A model generated the notes under the pieces. That model had not been told where the DNA came from, did not search any database, and was given only the letters and a program-made list of their open reading frames with translations. From Brotaphodocola catenula (GTDB taxonomy: Bacteria; Bacillota; Clostridia; Lachnospirales; Lachnospiraceae), in NCBI GenBank assembly GCA_020686985.1, contig JAJEPU010000005.1, positions 48,270 through 112,269 of the forward strand: 64,000 nucleotides of DNA, read 5' to 3'. Below, in pieces: positions 42,408 through 50,753 of this stretch. A program made the position numbers and the translations under genes. The first letter of the stretch is position 1; each line of letters starts with the position of its first letter.

Positions 42408-43403
42408 TTAGTTCATCTGAGCCTGTACAGCAGTGATTGCTACAACGCCTACGATATCGTCAGCAGAGCATCCTCTGGACAGATCGTTAACCGGCTTTGC
42501 AATACCCTGGCACATCGGACCATAAGCCTCTGCCTTTGCCAGTCTCTGAACCAGCTTATAACCGATGTTACCTGCATCCAGGTTCGGGAAGATCAGAACA
42601 TTTGCGTGACCTGCAACGGTGCTGCCCGGTGCCTTGGAAGCGCCAACAGACTCAACCAGAGCTGCATCAAGCTGCATCTCGCCGTCGAGCTGAAGCTCCG
42701 GAGCTGCCTCTTTTGCGATTCTGGTAGCTTCCTGTACTTTGGTTACATCGTCGTGCTTTGCACTTCCCTTGGTGGAGTAGGACAGCATAGCAACCTTCGG
42801 CTCCTTGCCAACCAGCATCTTGAAGCTCTCAGCAGAGCTCAGAGCGATTGCTGCTAACTCATCAGCAGTCGGGTTCTGGTTCAGACCGCAGTCAGAGAAT
42901 ACGAAAGTACCGTTCTCGCCGTACTCGCAGTTCGGAACTTCCATCAGGAAGAATGCGGATACCAGCTTGGTGCCCGGCTTGGTCTTGATGATCTGCAGGC
43001 ACGGTCTTAAGGTGTTTGCGGTAGAATGGCAAGCGCCAGATACCATACCGTCAGCATCGCCGTTCTTGATCATCAGACAGCCATAGTAAGCGTAGTCCTT
43101 GAGCATGATCTCCTTAGCTTCCTCCGGAGTCAGACCCTTCTTCTTACGAAGCTCTACGAACAGGTCTACATACTCCTGAGTTTTCTCATAGGTGAACGGG
43201 TTGATGATGGTTGCTCCGGAGATATCCAGACCCTTGCTGTTAGCCTCAACCTCTTCCGGTGTACCGATAATGATTAAGTTTGCCAGATCCTCTTTCAGAA
43301 TCTTCTCAGCAGCCTCAAAAGTTCTTCTGTCCATAGACTCCGGGAGAACGATGGTCTTCTTGTCAGCTTTTGCTTTTTCTTTGATTACATCAATAAATGC
43401 CAT
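42408..43403 (-). CDS. pta: Phosphate acetyltransferase
   Basis: Turns acetyl-CoA and phosphate into acetyl-phosphate, the substrate of AckA. It is 331 aa, the short clostridial form without the N-terminal DRTGG region. Visible motifs include VLPESMDRRTFEAAEKIL near the start, DGMVSGACHSTANTLRP and the C-terminal PVNDLSRGCSADDIVGV. The ATG has AAAGGGG upstream and is driven by the promoter at 43448-43476. Confidence 0.97.
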   Translation of the reverse strand: MAFIDVIKEKAKADKKTIVLPESMDRRTFEAAEKILKEDLANLIIIGTPEEVEANSKGLDISGATIINPFTYEKTQEYVDLFVELRKKKGLTPEEAKEIMLKDYAYYGCLMIKNGDADGMVSGACHSTANTLRPCLQIIKTKPGTKLVSAFFLMEVPNCEYGENGTFVFSDCGLNQNPTADELAAIALSSAESFKMLVGKEPKVAMLSYSTKGSAKHDDVTKVQEATRIAKEAAPELQLDGEMQLDAALVESVGASKAPGSTVAGHANVLIFPNLDAGNIGYKLVQRLAKAEAYGPMCQGIAKPVNDLSRGCSADDIVGVVAITAVQAQMN

Positions 43404-43447
43404 GGTGCAATACCCCTTTCATTTGTTTAGCGTTTGCTTTTGATACT

Positions 43448-43476
43448 ATTATATAACACCTGTTTTTTGTATACAA
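43448..43476 (-). promoter_or_regulatory. Sigma-A promoter of pta
   Basis: On the minus strand -35 TTGTAT (43471-43476), 17 bases, -10 TATAAT (43448-43453). It is divergent from the tmcAL promoter. Confidence 0.75.
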
Positions 43477-43561
43477 GATGTTTTTCGGAAAAAAATGTTT
43501 TTTTTTCCATACTTTCATTCTATCCCAATCCTCTTCTTTCGTCAACGGGGCAGATGGGGGA

Positions 43562-43590
43562 TTTACAGCAAAAAAAACAAACGATATAAT
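43562..43590 (+). promoter_or_regulatory. Sigma-A promoter of tmcAL
   Basis: -35 TTTACA (43562-43567), 17 bases, -10 TATAAT (43585-43590). The leader is about 28 nt and includes AGGG-AAAA-CCCT. Confidence 0.8.
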
Positions 43591-43624
43591 AGGGAAAACC
43601 CTATATGCAGAAAGGATTTTTGTT

Positions 43625-45040
43625 ATGAAGACAGCAGGAATTATTGCGGAGTACAATCCGTTTCACAATGGTCATCTCTATCAAATCGAGGAGGTGCGAA
43701 AACAGACCGGCGCCGACTATATTGTCGTTGTCATGAGCGGGGATTTTGTCCAGCGCGGAGAACCGGCAATCTTTGATAAATACACCCGAACGCGCATGGC
43801 ACTCTCCGCCGGAGCTGACCTTGTTTTGGAGCTTCCGGTCTCCTTTGCGACTGCAAGTGCCGAACTCTTTGCACGGGGAGCCGTCTCACTCTTTAACCAG
43901 ATCGGCATCGTTGATTTGCTCTGCTTTGGAAGCGAGAGCGGTTCTCTGAGTGATCTGCGCGCCACCGCCGAGATTCTTGTGCATGAGCCCGAGGAGTACA
44001 CGCAAAGTCTGCGCGCGTTTTTAAAAGAGGGAAATACTTTTCCACTCGCCCGAAGCCTTGCCCTGCGTGCGTTTTTAGAGTCTCAGAATATCGAGGCATC
44101 TCCAGATTCTCTAACTTCCGGTTCAGAGTCTTCGGTTATGCTTTCTGCATCCTCATCCTCTTCAAGTTCAAGTCCTCAGATTCCACTCTCTTCTCCCAAT
44201 GACATCCTTGGAGTCGAGTATCTCAAGGCGCTGATCCGAACCGGCAGTTCGATTGAACCATTCACGATCCGCAGGGAGGGACAAGGATACAATGACACGA
44301 CAAATCCGGAGGCTTTAGGGGCTCTGCATTCGGCTTCTATGAGTTTTCCGTCTGCTTCTGCGCTCCGCGCAAGGATTCGTGAAAATAAGGAAAATATTGG
44401 AGATGGGGACACGCAAAGAGAGGAGGATACGGAAACTGCTAAAGTTGCCAACCTTATTCAAACACTCTCCCTCTGGATTCCACCCTCCGCACTCGACGCA
44501 CTGAATGCAGAAGGTGCTCTTGCAGCTCCGATTTTTGCTGACGACTTTTCTCTGCTATTAAACAGCCGACTGCTTGAGCTGTCGCAGAATCAGATTCCTT
44601 TTGAGCAATTCGCTGATCTGTCGCCGGAGCTTGCCTCCCGCCTTCTGGCATCTGTGCTGAACTTTGATTCTTTTTCCGGTCGCATCAAAGCATTAAAGAG
44701 TCGTCAATACACTTACACGCGAATCAGCCGTGCCCTGCTTCATCTTCTGCTCGGAATCAAGACAGAAACTGTGGAAGAATACAAAAAATCCGAGCGTCTT
44801 CCATACGCCCGGATTCTCGGCTTCCGTAAGTCCGCCTCCCAGCTCCTCTCTAAGCTGAAGGCAAATTCTTCTATTCCGACTCTCACAAAGATCGCCGGTG
44901 CAGAAAGTAAATTGAGTGAAGAAGGAGTGCAGATGTTACGGGAAGAGCTGCTTGCATCTCATCTCTATCAGTCTGTCGTGTTCCAGAAAGGGAGACTGAT
45001 GAAGAATGAGTATACACGCTCGATCGTTCTGCTTCCGTAA
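43625..45040 (+). CDS. tmcAL: tRNA(Met) cytidine acetate ligase TmcAL with low-complexity inserts
   Basis: Uses ATP and acetate to acetylate C34 of elongator tRNA-Met. It is 471 aa, some 60 longer than usual. The nucleotidyltransferase HxGH motif is FHNGH (about 13-17), and VVMSGDFVQRGEPA and the C-terminal RFxG-type region ILGFRKSASQLLSKLK are present. The extra length comes from a serine run (about 168-197, ASSSSSSSSP) and an acidic insert (about 255-280). Both look like surface loops rather than domains. The start is ATG 43625 with AAAGGA upstream. It sits next to pta/ackA, which control the acetate and acetyl-phosphate pool. Confidence 0.92.
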   Translation: MKTAGIIAEYNPFHNGHLYQIEEVRKQTGADYIVVVMSGDFVQRGEPAIFDKYTRTRMALSAGADLVLELPVSFATASAELFARGAVSLFNQIGIVDLLCFGSESGSLSDLRATAEILVHEPEEYTQSLRAFLKEGNTFPLARSLALRAFLESQNIEASPDSLTSGSESSVMLSASSSSSSSSPQIPLSSPNDILGVEYLKALIRTGSSIEPFTIRREGQGYNDTTNPEALGALHSASMSFPSASALRARIRENKENIGDGDTQREEDTETAKVANLIQTLSLWIPPSALDALNAEGALAAPIFADDFSLLLNSRLLELSQNQIPFEQFADLSPELASRLLASVLNFDSFSGRIKALKSRQYTYTRISRALLHLLLGIKTETVEEYKKSERLPYARILGFRKSASQLLSKLKANSSIPTLTKIAGAESKLSEEGVQMLREELLASHLYQSVVFQKGRLMKNEYTRSIVLLP

Positions 45041-45076
45041 AACGCTATACTTTTTGATTTTTGTCAGAATCTTTCG

Positions 45077-45097
45077 TGAACTGCCCCGACTTAAATT
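45077..45097 (-). repeat. Dispersed repeat, half copy (copy 5)
   Basis: A 21-base stretch matching positions 6286-6306 at 20 of 21 bases (core GAACTGCCCCGACTT). The right arm found in the other copies is missing. It lies between the convergent tmcAL and methyltransferase genes. Confidence 0.5.
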
Positions 45098-45124
45098 CAT
45101 TGCTTTATAAAAACGCAAATAACC

Positions 45125-46378
45125 TTACTCCCACAAAAGCTGTGCAAGTGTTGGCTTTAAAGAAAATTCCTTGCAGATCGCCTCGATCTCTGCACGGTTG
45201 TTTTTCTTTCGTCCACTTCGCACTGCGCGAATCAAAATATTCTTCGGCGTGTGCTCCATATCGATGAACTCCAGAATCTGCGTCCGATATCCCTGATTTT
45301 CAAGGAGTTCTGCGCGCAGAGCATCGGTGTAGAGCGCCGCCATTCTTTCCTTGATCAGCCCATATCCAAGCACCGGCTTTAAGAGATCATTTTTCATCTG
45401 ACGATTCAGTTCATGCTGACAACACGGAACTGAGAGAATGACTTTTGCGCCCCAGCGCACGGCCTTTGCGAGTGCAAAATCTGTTGCCGTATCACACGCA
45501 TGCAGAGTTACTACCATATCGACCTGGTTGACTCCCTCATAAGATGCGATGTCGCCACAGAGAAACTTGAGCTTCTCATACCCATAGCGTTGCGCAAGCT
45601 GATTGCAATGCTCAATAACTGTTTTCTTTAAATCAAGACCAATCACGCGGATCGGATAGCCCTGCACCTCATGAAGATAATAATACATCGCAAACGTCAG
45701 ATACGATTTTCCACATCCGAAATCAATGATCGTATTCTCCCGCTCTTTTGAAAGCTCCGGAAGAATATCCTCAATAAATTCCAGGAAACGATTAATCTGG
45801 CGGAACTTGTCATAACGACTCTTGACAATCGCTCCCTGCTCCGTCATAACACCAAGATCAACGAGAAATGGAACCGGCACTCCCTCCGGAAGCAGATAAC
45901 GCTTCTTACGGTTGTGATCAAGAACGGCATTTAAAGGATTCCTCTGTTTTGACAAGTTTGCATTGCCTGATGAGTTCGGCTGAATCTGTGCATATGCCTG
46001 CTTTGCGCCATTCTTTCGGCGGATCTTTACAGTCACTGTCCCACTCTTGCTCACAAGTACGGTTGCTTCACCAAGTGCAGAACTTACCTGCGCCTGCTTG
46101 AGCACACCAGAAAAAAGCCCGATCAGATACTCGGCAAGCTCCTCCGGCTTCAGATTTTTGTGAAATGCCTGCGTTCCAATCAATTCTTCCGCCTGCATCG
46201 TCAGCTCTCCCTTTAAAAGAACCGGGCGGATGCGCACTTTCTGCACACCCTCCCGGTTCACCGGATTGCTGACTACAATATGTTTTAAATACTCATTGGC
46301 AAATTCCTCTGCCAGCGAGCGGATCTTCTCCACCGATTCCGGTTCTATCCCGGATTTTTTTTTTGTAGTCTCTTCCAT
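45125..46378 (-). CDS. Class I SAM-dependent methyltransferase of unknown target
   Basis: Protein of about 417 aa with a C-terminal methyltransferase domain (about 195-410): the SAM-binding motif is IIDFGCGKSYLTFAMYYYL, followed by VIGLDLK, and a catalytic-looking VILSVPCCQHELN. That CCQH feature resembles some tRNA/rRNA base methyltransferases. The N-terminal 190 residues (FANEYLKHIVVSNPVNREG) are not recognised. The start is ATG 46378, with GGAG 8 bases upstream. It follows the DUF711 gene by 21 nt, so it is in one operon with the ACT-domain and DUF711 genes. An RNA substrate is a guess. Confidence 0.75.
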   Translation of the reverse strand: MEETTKKKSGIEPESVEKIRSLAEEFANEYLKHIVVSNPVNREGVQKVRIRPVLLKGELTMQAEELIGTQAFHKNLKPEELAEYLIGLFSGVLKQAQVSSALGEATVLVSKSGTVTVKIRRKNGAKQAYAQIQPNSSGNANLSKQRNPLNAVLDHNRKKRYLLPEGVPVPFLVDLGVMTEQGAIVKSRYDKFRQINRFLEFIEDILPELSKERENTIIDFGCGKSYLTFAMYYYLHEVQGYPIRVIGLDLKKTVIEHCNQLAQRYGYEKLKFLCGDIASYEGVNQVDMVVTLHACDTATDFALAKAVRWGAKVILSVPCCQHELNRQMKNDLLKPVLGYGLIKERMAALYTDALRAELLENQGYRTQILEFIDMEHTPKNILIRAVRSGRKKNNRAEIEAICKEFSLKPTLAQLLWE

Positions 46379-46399
46379 ATTCATTTCTCCAAAACGCAA

Positions 46400-47764
46400 T
46401 TAGTTCTTAAAGCTGTGAATCGGTGCCGGGATTCGTCCGCCACGAGTCACAAACTTCTCGCAGGAATAGCGATTCACTGGCATAACTGGCGCATATCCGA
46501 GCAGTCCGCCAAACTCTACGGTATCGCCCACACTCTTTCCGATAACCGGAATCACACGCACCGCAGTCGTCTTCTGGTTGATCATTCCGATTGCCGCCTC
46601 ATCCGCGATGATACCGGAAATCGTTGTTGCCGGTGTATCTCCCGGAATTGCAATCATATCAAGTCCAACGGAGCAGACACAGGTCATCGCCTCAAGTTTC
46701 TCGATTGTCAAAGCGCCGAGAGAAACTGCATCGATCATTCCCTGATCCTCGCTGACCGGAATGAACGCACCGCTGAGTCCGCCGACGTAAGAGGAGGCCA
46801 TGACACCGCCCTTCTTGACCTGATCGTTGAGCATTGCAAGCGCTGCCGTCGTTCCCGGTGCGCCGACACGCTCTAAGCCGATCTCCTCAAGAATCTCAGC
46901 GACACTGTCGCCAACTGCCGGAGTCGGAGCAAGAGAAAGATCAATGATTCCAAATGGAACACCGAGACGTTTCGATGCCTCCTGAGCGACGAGCTGACCT
47001 ACACGGGTGATCTTGAATGCCGTCTTCTTGATCGTCTCGCACAGAACCTCAAAGTTTGCACCTCTTGCCTTCTCAAGCGCTACCTTTACCACACCAGGTC
47101 CGCTGACACCGACATTGATGATCGCATCTGCCTCAGTCACGCCGTGAAATGCACCTGCCATGAAGGGGTTATCATCTGGTGCATTGCAAAATACCACGAG
47201 TTTCGCACATCCGAGAGAATCATTCTCCTTTGTTGCCTCTGCCGTCTCGCGCACGATCTGCCCCATCAGATTGACAGCATCCATGTTCAGACCTGTCTTT
47301 GTGGAGCCGACATTGACGGAACTGCACACACGCTCCGTCTGTGCAAGTGCCTGTGGAATTGAGCGAATCAGATTTTCCTCCGCCGTCGTCATTCCCTTGC
47401 TCACAAGAGCGGAATATCCGCCGATGAAGTTAACGCCAACCTCTTTTGCCACACGGTCAAGTGTCTTCGCAATCGTTACGAAATCTTCCGGAGTCTTGCA
47501 GGCACATCCGCCGACAAGCGCAATCGGAGTTACGGAGATTCTCTTGTTGACAATCGGAACACCGAAGTCTCTTGCGATCTCCTCACCGGTCTTTACCAGA
47601 TCTTTCGCATAGGAAGTGATTTTCTCATAGATCTTGCGGTTCAGCTCATCCAGATTTGCATCACAGCAGTCAAGAAGGCTGATTCCCATCGTGATCGTGC
47701 GCACATCGAGTTTCTCGTGCTCGATCATGTTATTTGTCTCAATAACTTCAAACATATTCAACAT
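46400..47764 (-). CDS. DUF711 / PFL family protein (UPF0210)
   Basis: Conserved protein of unknown function found in Firmicutes and archaea, usually beside a small ACT-domain gene, as here. It is 454 aa. Characteristic stretches are [13 protein letters not shown] near the start, [32 protein letters not shown] and the C-terminal [13 protein letters not shown]. The fold is related to the pyruvate formate-lyase-like barrel, but no glycyl radical motif is seen. The ATG has GAGGTGA upstream. Operon: ACT - DUF711 - methyltransferase. Confidence 0.88.
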   Translation of the reverse strand: MLNMFEVIETNNMIEHEKLDVRTITMGISLLDCCDANLDELNRKIYEKITSYAKDLVKTGEEIARDFGVPIVNKRISVTPIALVGGCACKTPEDFVTIAKTLDRVAKEVGVNFIGGYSALVSKGMTTAEENLIRSIPQALAQTERVCSSVNVGSTKTGLNMDAVNLMGQIVRETAEATKENDSLGCAKLVVFCNAPDDNPFMAGAFHGVTEADAIINVGVSGPGVVKVALEKARGANFEVLCETIKKTAFKITRVGQLVAQEASKRLGVPFGIIDLSLAPTPAVGDSVAEILEEIGLERVGAPGTTAALAMLNDQVKKGGVMASSYVGGLSGAFIPVSEDQGMIDAVSLGALTIEKLEAMTCVCSVGLDMIAIPGDTPATTISGIIADEAAIGMINQKTTAVRVIPVIGKSVGDTVEFGGLLGYAPVMPVNRYSCEKFVTRGGRIPAPIHSFKN

Positions 47765-47908
47765 CGCTATTCACCTCAGTCATCTTTCATCTTTTCTCTT
47801 GTTCATTCAAAAAAATCTCATCTGTAATTGATAATCTGTAATTTCTGCATTTGTTATTTCATACAATCCCATACAAATAGGAGCAGATATTTAATATTAG
47901 ATATTCGA

Positions 47909-48181
47909 TCAGATACGATGCATCTTGGTAAAGATCTCTTCTCTCTGGCATTTGATTCTCACGCCGATCTCTTCTCCGAGCTTCTCAAGCTCCTCAGAAA
48001 TCTGAGCAAATGAAGCATCTGCATGCTCCATATCAGCGATCATCATCATGTTGAAATACTCCTGAACAATTGTCTGGGAAATATCCAGAATGTTCACTTT
48101 CTTCTCTGCCAGATATGTGCAGACTTTTGCGATGATTCCTACGGTGTCCTTTCCTACTACGGTAATGATAATCTTGTCCAT
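47909..48181 (-). CDS. Small ACT-domain protein (UPF0237)
   Basis: A 90-aa protein made of one ACT domain: it begins MDKIIITVVGKDTVGIIAKVC and continues NILDISQTIVQEYFNMMMIADM, the strand-helix pattern that binds amino acids at dimer interfaces. It probably senses an amino acid and regulates its constant partner, the DUF711 protein; this is inference from gene pairing. The ATG has AGAGGAA upstream. Its 5' region carries a promoter candidate with a palindrome and a 12-bp hairpin. Confidence 0.9.
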   Translation of the reverse strand: MDKIIITVVGKDTVGIIAKVCTYLAEKKVNILDISQTIVQEYFNMMMIADMEHADASFAQISEELEKLGEEIGVRIKCQREEIFTKMHRI

Positions 48182-48285
48182 GTTCCTCTTCCGCCTTTCT
48201 GAAATGATGAAATGAGTAATATGTTACTGCATACAATCAGGACTTTTCTGAACTGAAAATTCCGTATGATACAGTAGTGGAGCTT

Positions 48286-48323
48286 GATTTTGCCGATTTA
48301 AAATGCGAAGCATCGGCAAAATC
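48286..48323 (-). promoter_or_regulatory. 12-bp perfect hairpin in the leader of the ACT-DUF711 operon
   Basis: GATTTTGCCGAT and ATCGGCAAAATC around a 14-base loop. On the minus strand it lies downstream of the candidate promoter and about 105 bases before the ACT start. There is no T-run, so it may be a 5' stabiliser or part of a larger regulatory structure. Confidence 0.55.
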
Positions 48324-48327
48324 CGTT

Positions 48328-48352
48328 ACAGTTTGTGCAGCGCATAAACTGT
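48328..48352 (-). promoter_or_regulatory. Near-perfect palindrome at a candidate promoter, third GntR-type site
   Basis: ACAGTTTGTGC, AGC, GCATAAACTGT: 10 of 11 arm positions are symmetric, the best of the three sites. It begins one base downstream of the candidate -10 TATCAT (48354-48359). It shares more than 20 consecutive bases with the site at the gntR promoter (23127-23151). Confidence 0.6.
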
Positions 48353-48353
48353 A

Positions 48354-48381
48354 ATGATATTTCTTATTTCTTCTATGACAA
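48354..48381 (-). promoter_or_regulatory. Candidate promoter of the ACT-DUF711-methyltransferase operon
   Basis: On the minus strand -35 TTGTCA (48376-48381), 16 bases, -10 TATCAT (48354-48359), each one base from consensus. It lies in the 373-bp gap 48182-48554, which otherwise holds the palindrome, the hairpin and a terminator-like palindrome at 48478-48493. Confidence 0.5.
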
Positions 48382-48469
48382 AAAGAGCTGATTTTTCAGT
48401 CTCTTCTGCATACCTCAGCATTTTCCAGAGTGTGTCTGAACGTGCATTTTGCATACAATCTGTCACAAT

Positions 48470-48493
48470 AAAAACAGACTAATAAATAGTCTA
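48470..48493 (-). terminator. AT-rich terminator candidate after the WalJ-like gene
   Basis: AGACTA-TTTAT-TAGTCT on the minus strand, followed by GTTTTTATT. The stem is short and weak. It stands 60 nt after the stop of the metallo-hydrolase gene. Confidence 0.45.
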
Positions 48494-48554
48494 ATAAAAC
48501 AGGTTGTCCGGCTTATCCCTATTCTATCATAATCCTTATAAACTATAATAGTTC

Positions 48555-49352
48555 TTATAATTCAACAACCGGTGACAGACTTTCCCGCCCTGCTACGGCA
48601 ATGGAAAAATCATCCGCCCGATAAGGCGTATCCCCCTCATTGATCTCCATGCACACAGTCTCATAGGCGAGCGCCTCATAATTATTCTCCTTGCTTAAAT
48701 GGCCAAGCAACACCTGCTTCAAATTATCATGAAGAATCAGGCTGAGTAGCCGTCCCGCAGTCTCATTTGACAGATGACCGCGGTCCCCCAGAATTCTGCG
48801 TTTCAGATAATACGGATACGGACCTGTCTCCAACATGCGGATATCATGGTTGGCTTCCAGCAAAACCGCATCCAGCCCCTTGAGATGATCTGCCACATAG
48901 GAGTCAAAATGTCCCATGTCAGTCGCCACCGCAACAGACTTTCCGTCATGACTGACCCGATAAGCAACCGGATCCGCCGCGTCGTGATCTATAGAAAATG
49001 GGTCGATCATGAGATCTCCCACAGTAAAAGCAACATCCGGTTTGACCGGTTTTAAAAGCTCTTTCGGGTACTCCCCGAGATTTTTCATCTGGGAAATCTC
49101 ATCGAGAGTCCCCTGTGTCGCGTAAATCGGGATATGACATCGCCTTGCAAGCACCCCAAGCCCCTTCACGTGGTCGGAATGTTCGTGCGTGATCACCACG
49201 CCTGCAAGTTCACTGCCCTTAATCCCCATTTCATTGAGTCCCTGCTCAATTCGTTTATTGCTGATTCCGGCATCGACGAGAATATGCGTCTTCTCAGAAC
49301 CGACATAGACGCAATTTCCGCTACTGCCACTGGCTATACTCGCTAATCTCAT
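48555..49352 (-). CDS. Metallo-beta-lactamase fold hydrolase, WalJ/YycJ-like
   Basis: MBL-fold protein of the family that contains YycJ/WalJ, thought to be a 5'-3' DNA exonuclease linked to DNA repair and cell division. It is 265 aa beginning MRLASIASGSSGNCVYVGSE, with the metal site THEHSDHVKG (about 57-66), later histidines in DHDAADPV and LLGHLSKENN, and the acidic metal ligand ATDMGH. The ATG overlaps the coaE stop as ATGA and has AAGGTG upstream. The usual partner walK/walR genes are absent here. Confidence 0.88.
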   Translation of the reverse strand: MRLASIASGSSGNCVYVGSEKTHILVDAGISNKRIEQGLNEMGIKGSELAGVVITHEHSDHVKGLGVLARRCHIPIYATQGTLDEISQMKNLGEYPKELLKPVKPDVAFTVGDLMIDPFSIDHDAADPVAYRVSHDGKSVAVATDMGHFDSYVADHLKGLDAVLLEANHDIRMLETGPYPYYLKRRILGDRGHLSNETAGRLLSLILHDNLKQVLLGHLSKENNYEALAYETVCMEINEGDTPYRADDFSIAVAGRESLSPVVEL

Positions 49353-49984
49353 TGTGCACCTTCCTGCCTGATTTTCTCATCCCGTCCATTGAGAGTGGGG
49401 TCAAAGCCGGAAATCGTCTCCATCATTCTTGCGATCTCCTGCTCCACCTCCTCAGGTGTTCCGTCATTGTGAATCACATAGTCGGACAATTGCATAAATG
49501 ATTCGCGATCCTGCTGTTTCGCCATGATCTCGAGACATTTCTCTCTCGAATATCCGCGATTCTTCATCAGGCGTTCCATCCGAATCTGTGGATCGGTGTC
49601 CACGCAGACAAGAAAATCGCAGACACGTCGACTGTTCTCATCAAACAAAGCCGCCTCCACAACAATGAGATCTGCACTGCTCTCCCTGCTCATCTGACGA
49701 ATACGCGCCCAGACGAGCGGATGAATCAGCGCATTCACTTTTTTGAGTGCATCCGGATTTCCAAAAATCAATTTAGAAAAAAGGTCTTTATTCAGCGTTC
49801 CATCCGAAGACAAAATCTTATCTCCAAAGATTTTCACCAGACCGTTCAGACCTTCCTGCCCCGGCTGTTCCAAGTCTTTTGCGACCTGGTCTGCCTCAAT
49901 CACAAAGGCCTTATACTTGTCCTTCAAAATCTGGAGAACTCTGCTCTTTCCGGCTCCGATTCCGCCGGTCATTCCGATGATCAT
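49349..49984 (-). CDS. coaE: Dephospho-CoA kinase
   Basis: Last step of coenzyme A synthesis, phosphorylating the 3'-OH of dephospho-CoA. It is about 211 aa: P-loop GGIGAGKS (about 7-14), the DQVAKDL motif, and the lid region ENSRRVCDFLVCVDTDPQIRMERLMKNRG. The start is ATG 49984 with AGAGG upstream; an in-frame ATG at 50017 is possible but lacks a good site. It lies downstream of polA and an SseB-like gene and overlaps the WalJ-like gene. Confidence 0.96.
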   Translation of the reverse strand: MIIGMTGGIGAGKSRVLQILKDKYKAFVIEADQVAKDLEQPGQEGLNGLVKIFGDKILSSDGTLNKDLFSKLIFGNPDALKKVNALIHPLVWARIRQMSRESSADLIVVEAALFDENSRRVCDFLVCVDTDPQIRMERLMKNRGYSREKCLEIMAKQQDRESFMQLSDYVIHNDGTPEEVEQEIARMMETISGFDPTLNGRDEKIRQEGAQ

Positions 49985-50035
49985 GACTGCCTCTTCCTCT
50001 TTTCTCTGTAAATCCATTCTATTTTTGAATAAATT

Positions 50036-50536
50036 TTAGTTTGCCTTGTGTGCGTTTCTCTTTGCCTCACGCTGTTTGAGCAGAGATAAGAGCAGATCCT
50101 TGGAAATGCTGATATTCTCTCCATACGGGTTGATGACAAATCCGCGCAGATCATTTAAGTTGCGGATCAGGATATTTCCGAAATCTTCCATCGTCATGAT
50201 CAGTGCCTGATTGTGACGGTCATCCTCGTTCCATTTCTCATACTCATCGAGATCAGTAAATCCCATGTAGTACTTCTCGCCCTTATCGTTCTGAATAGAC
50301 TCAAAACGAACTCGAACGGACGGACCATCTTTCTCAGTCAGAATCGTCTGACGCTGAATCGGAGAAAGCAGTCTCGACTCCATCAGAGCTGCTGCCATCT
50401 TTCCGCGCGTGTAAGCATTGTCATCCTTCAGCACTTCCTGCATCGCATCTACCAGTCTCTGATTCTTGATTGTCTCTGCGGACTCATTCTTCATATCAAT
50501 AAATTCCTCGCTTTTCTTACTTTTATCTGCATTCAT
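50036..50536 (-). CDS. SseB-like N-terminal domain protein, unknown function
   Basis: Soluble protein of about 166 aa. The middle part (about 60-130; YYMGFTDLDEYEKWNEDDRHNQALIMTMEDF) fits the SseB N-terminal domain, a family of unknown function named after an enhanced-serine-sensitivity gene. There is no signal peptide or membrane segment. The N-terminal 20 residues are charged and variable. The start is ATG 50536 with GAGGTG upstream; the open frame runs 21 codons further up. It lies 51 nt before coaE in the same orientation. Confidence 0.72.
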   Translation of the reverse strand: MNADKSKKSEEFIDMKNESAETIKNQRLVDAMQEVLKDDNAYTRGKMAAALMESRLLSPIQRQTILTEKDGPSVRVRFESIQNDKGEKYYMGFTDLDEYEKWNEDDRHNQALIMTMEDFGNILIRNLNDLRGFVINPYGENISISKDLLLSLLKQREAKRNAHKAN

Positions 50537-50753
50537 CAGTTGCACCTCTGTGTGCGCGCCCTCTTCTGAATGGGTTCTCTGAACGTTTGTTTTTGGCAAC
50601 GATTTCCTTCTGCTGAATCGTTATCATTCTGTATCATATCATAAATCTGTGCGCTCATCCATAAAATTTTTCATTTCCGCACTTTTTTTTGAATGTCACA
50701 GTTCCTGCCTTCTCATTTTTTCCTATCTGCACAGTCCGGAAATCACTCTTCAT

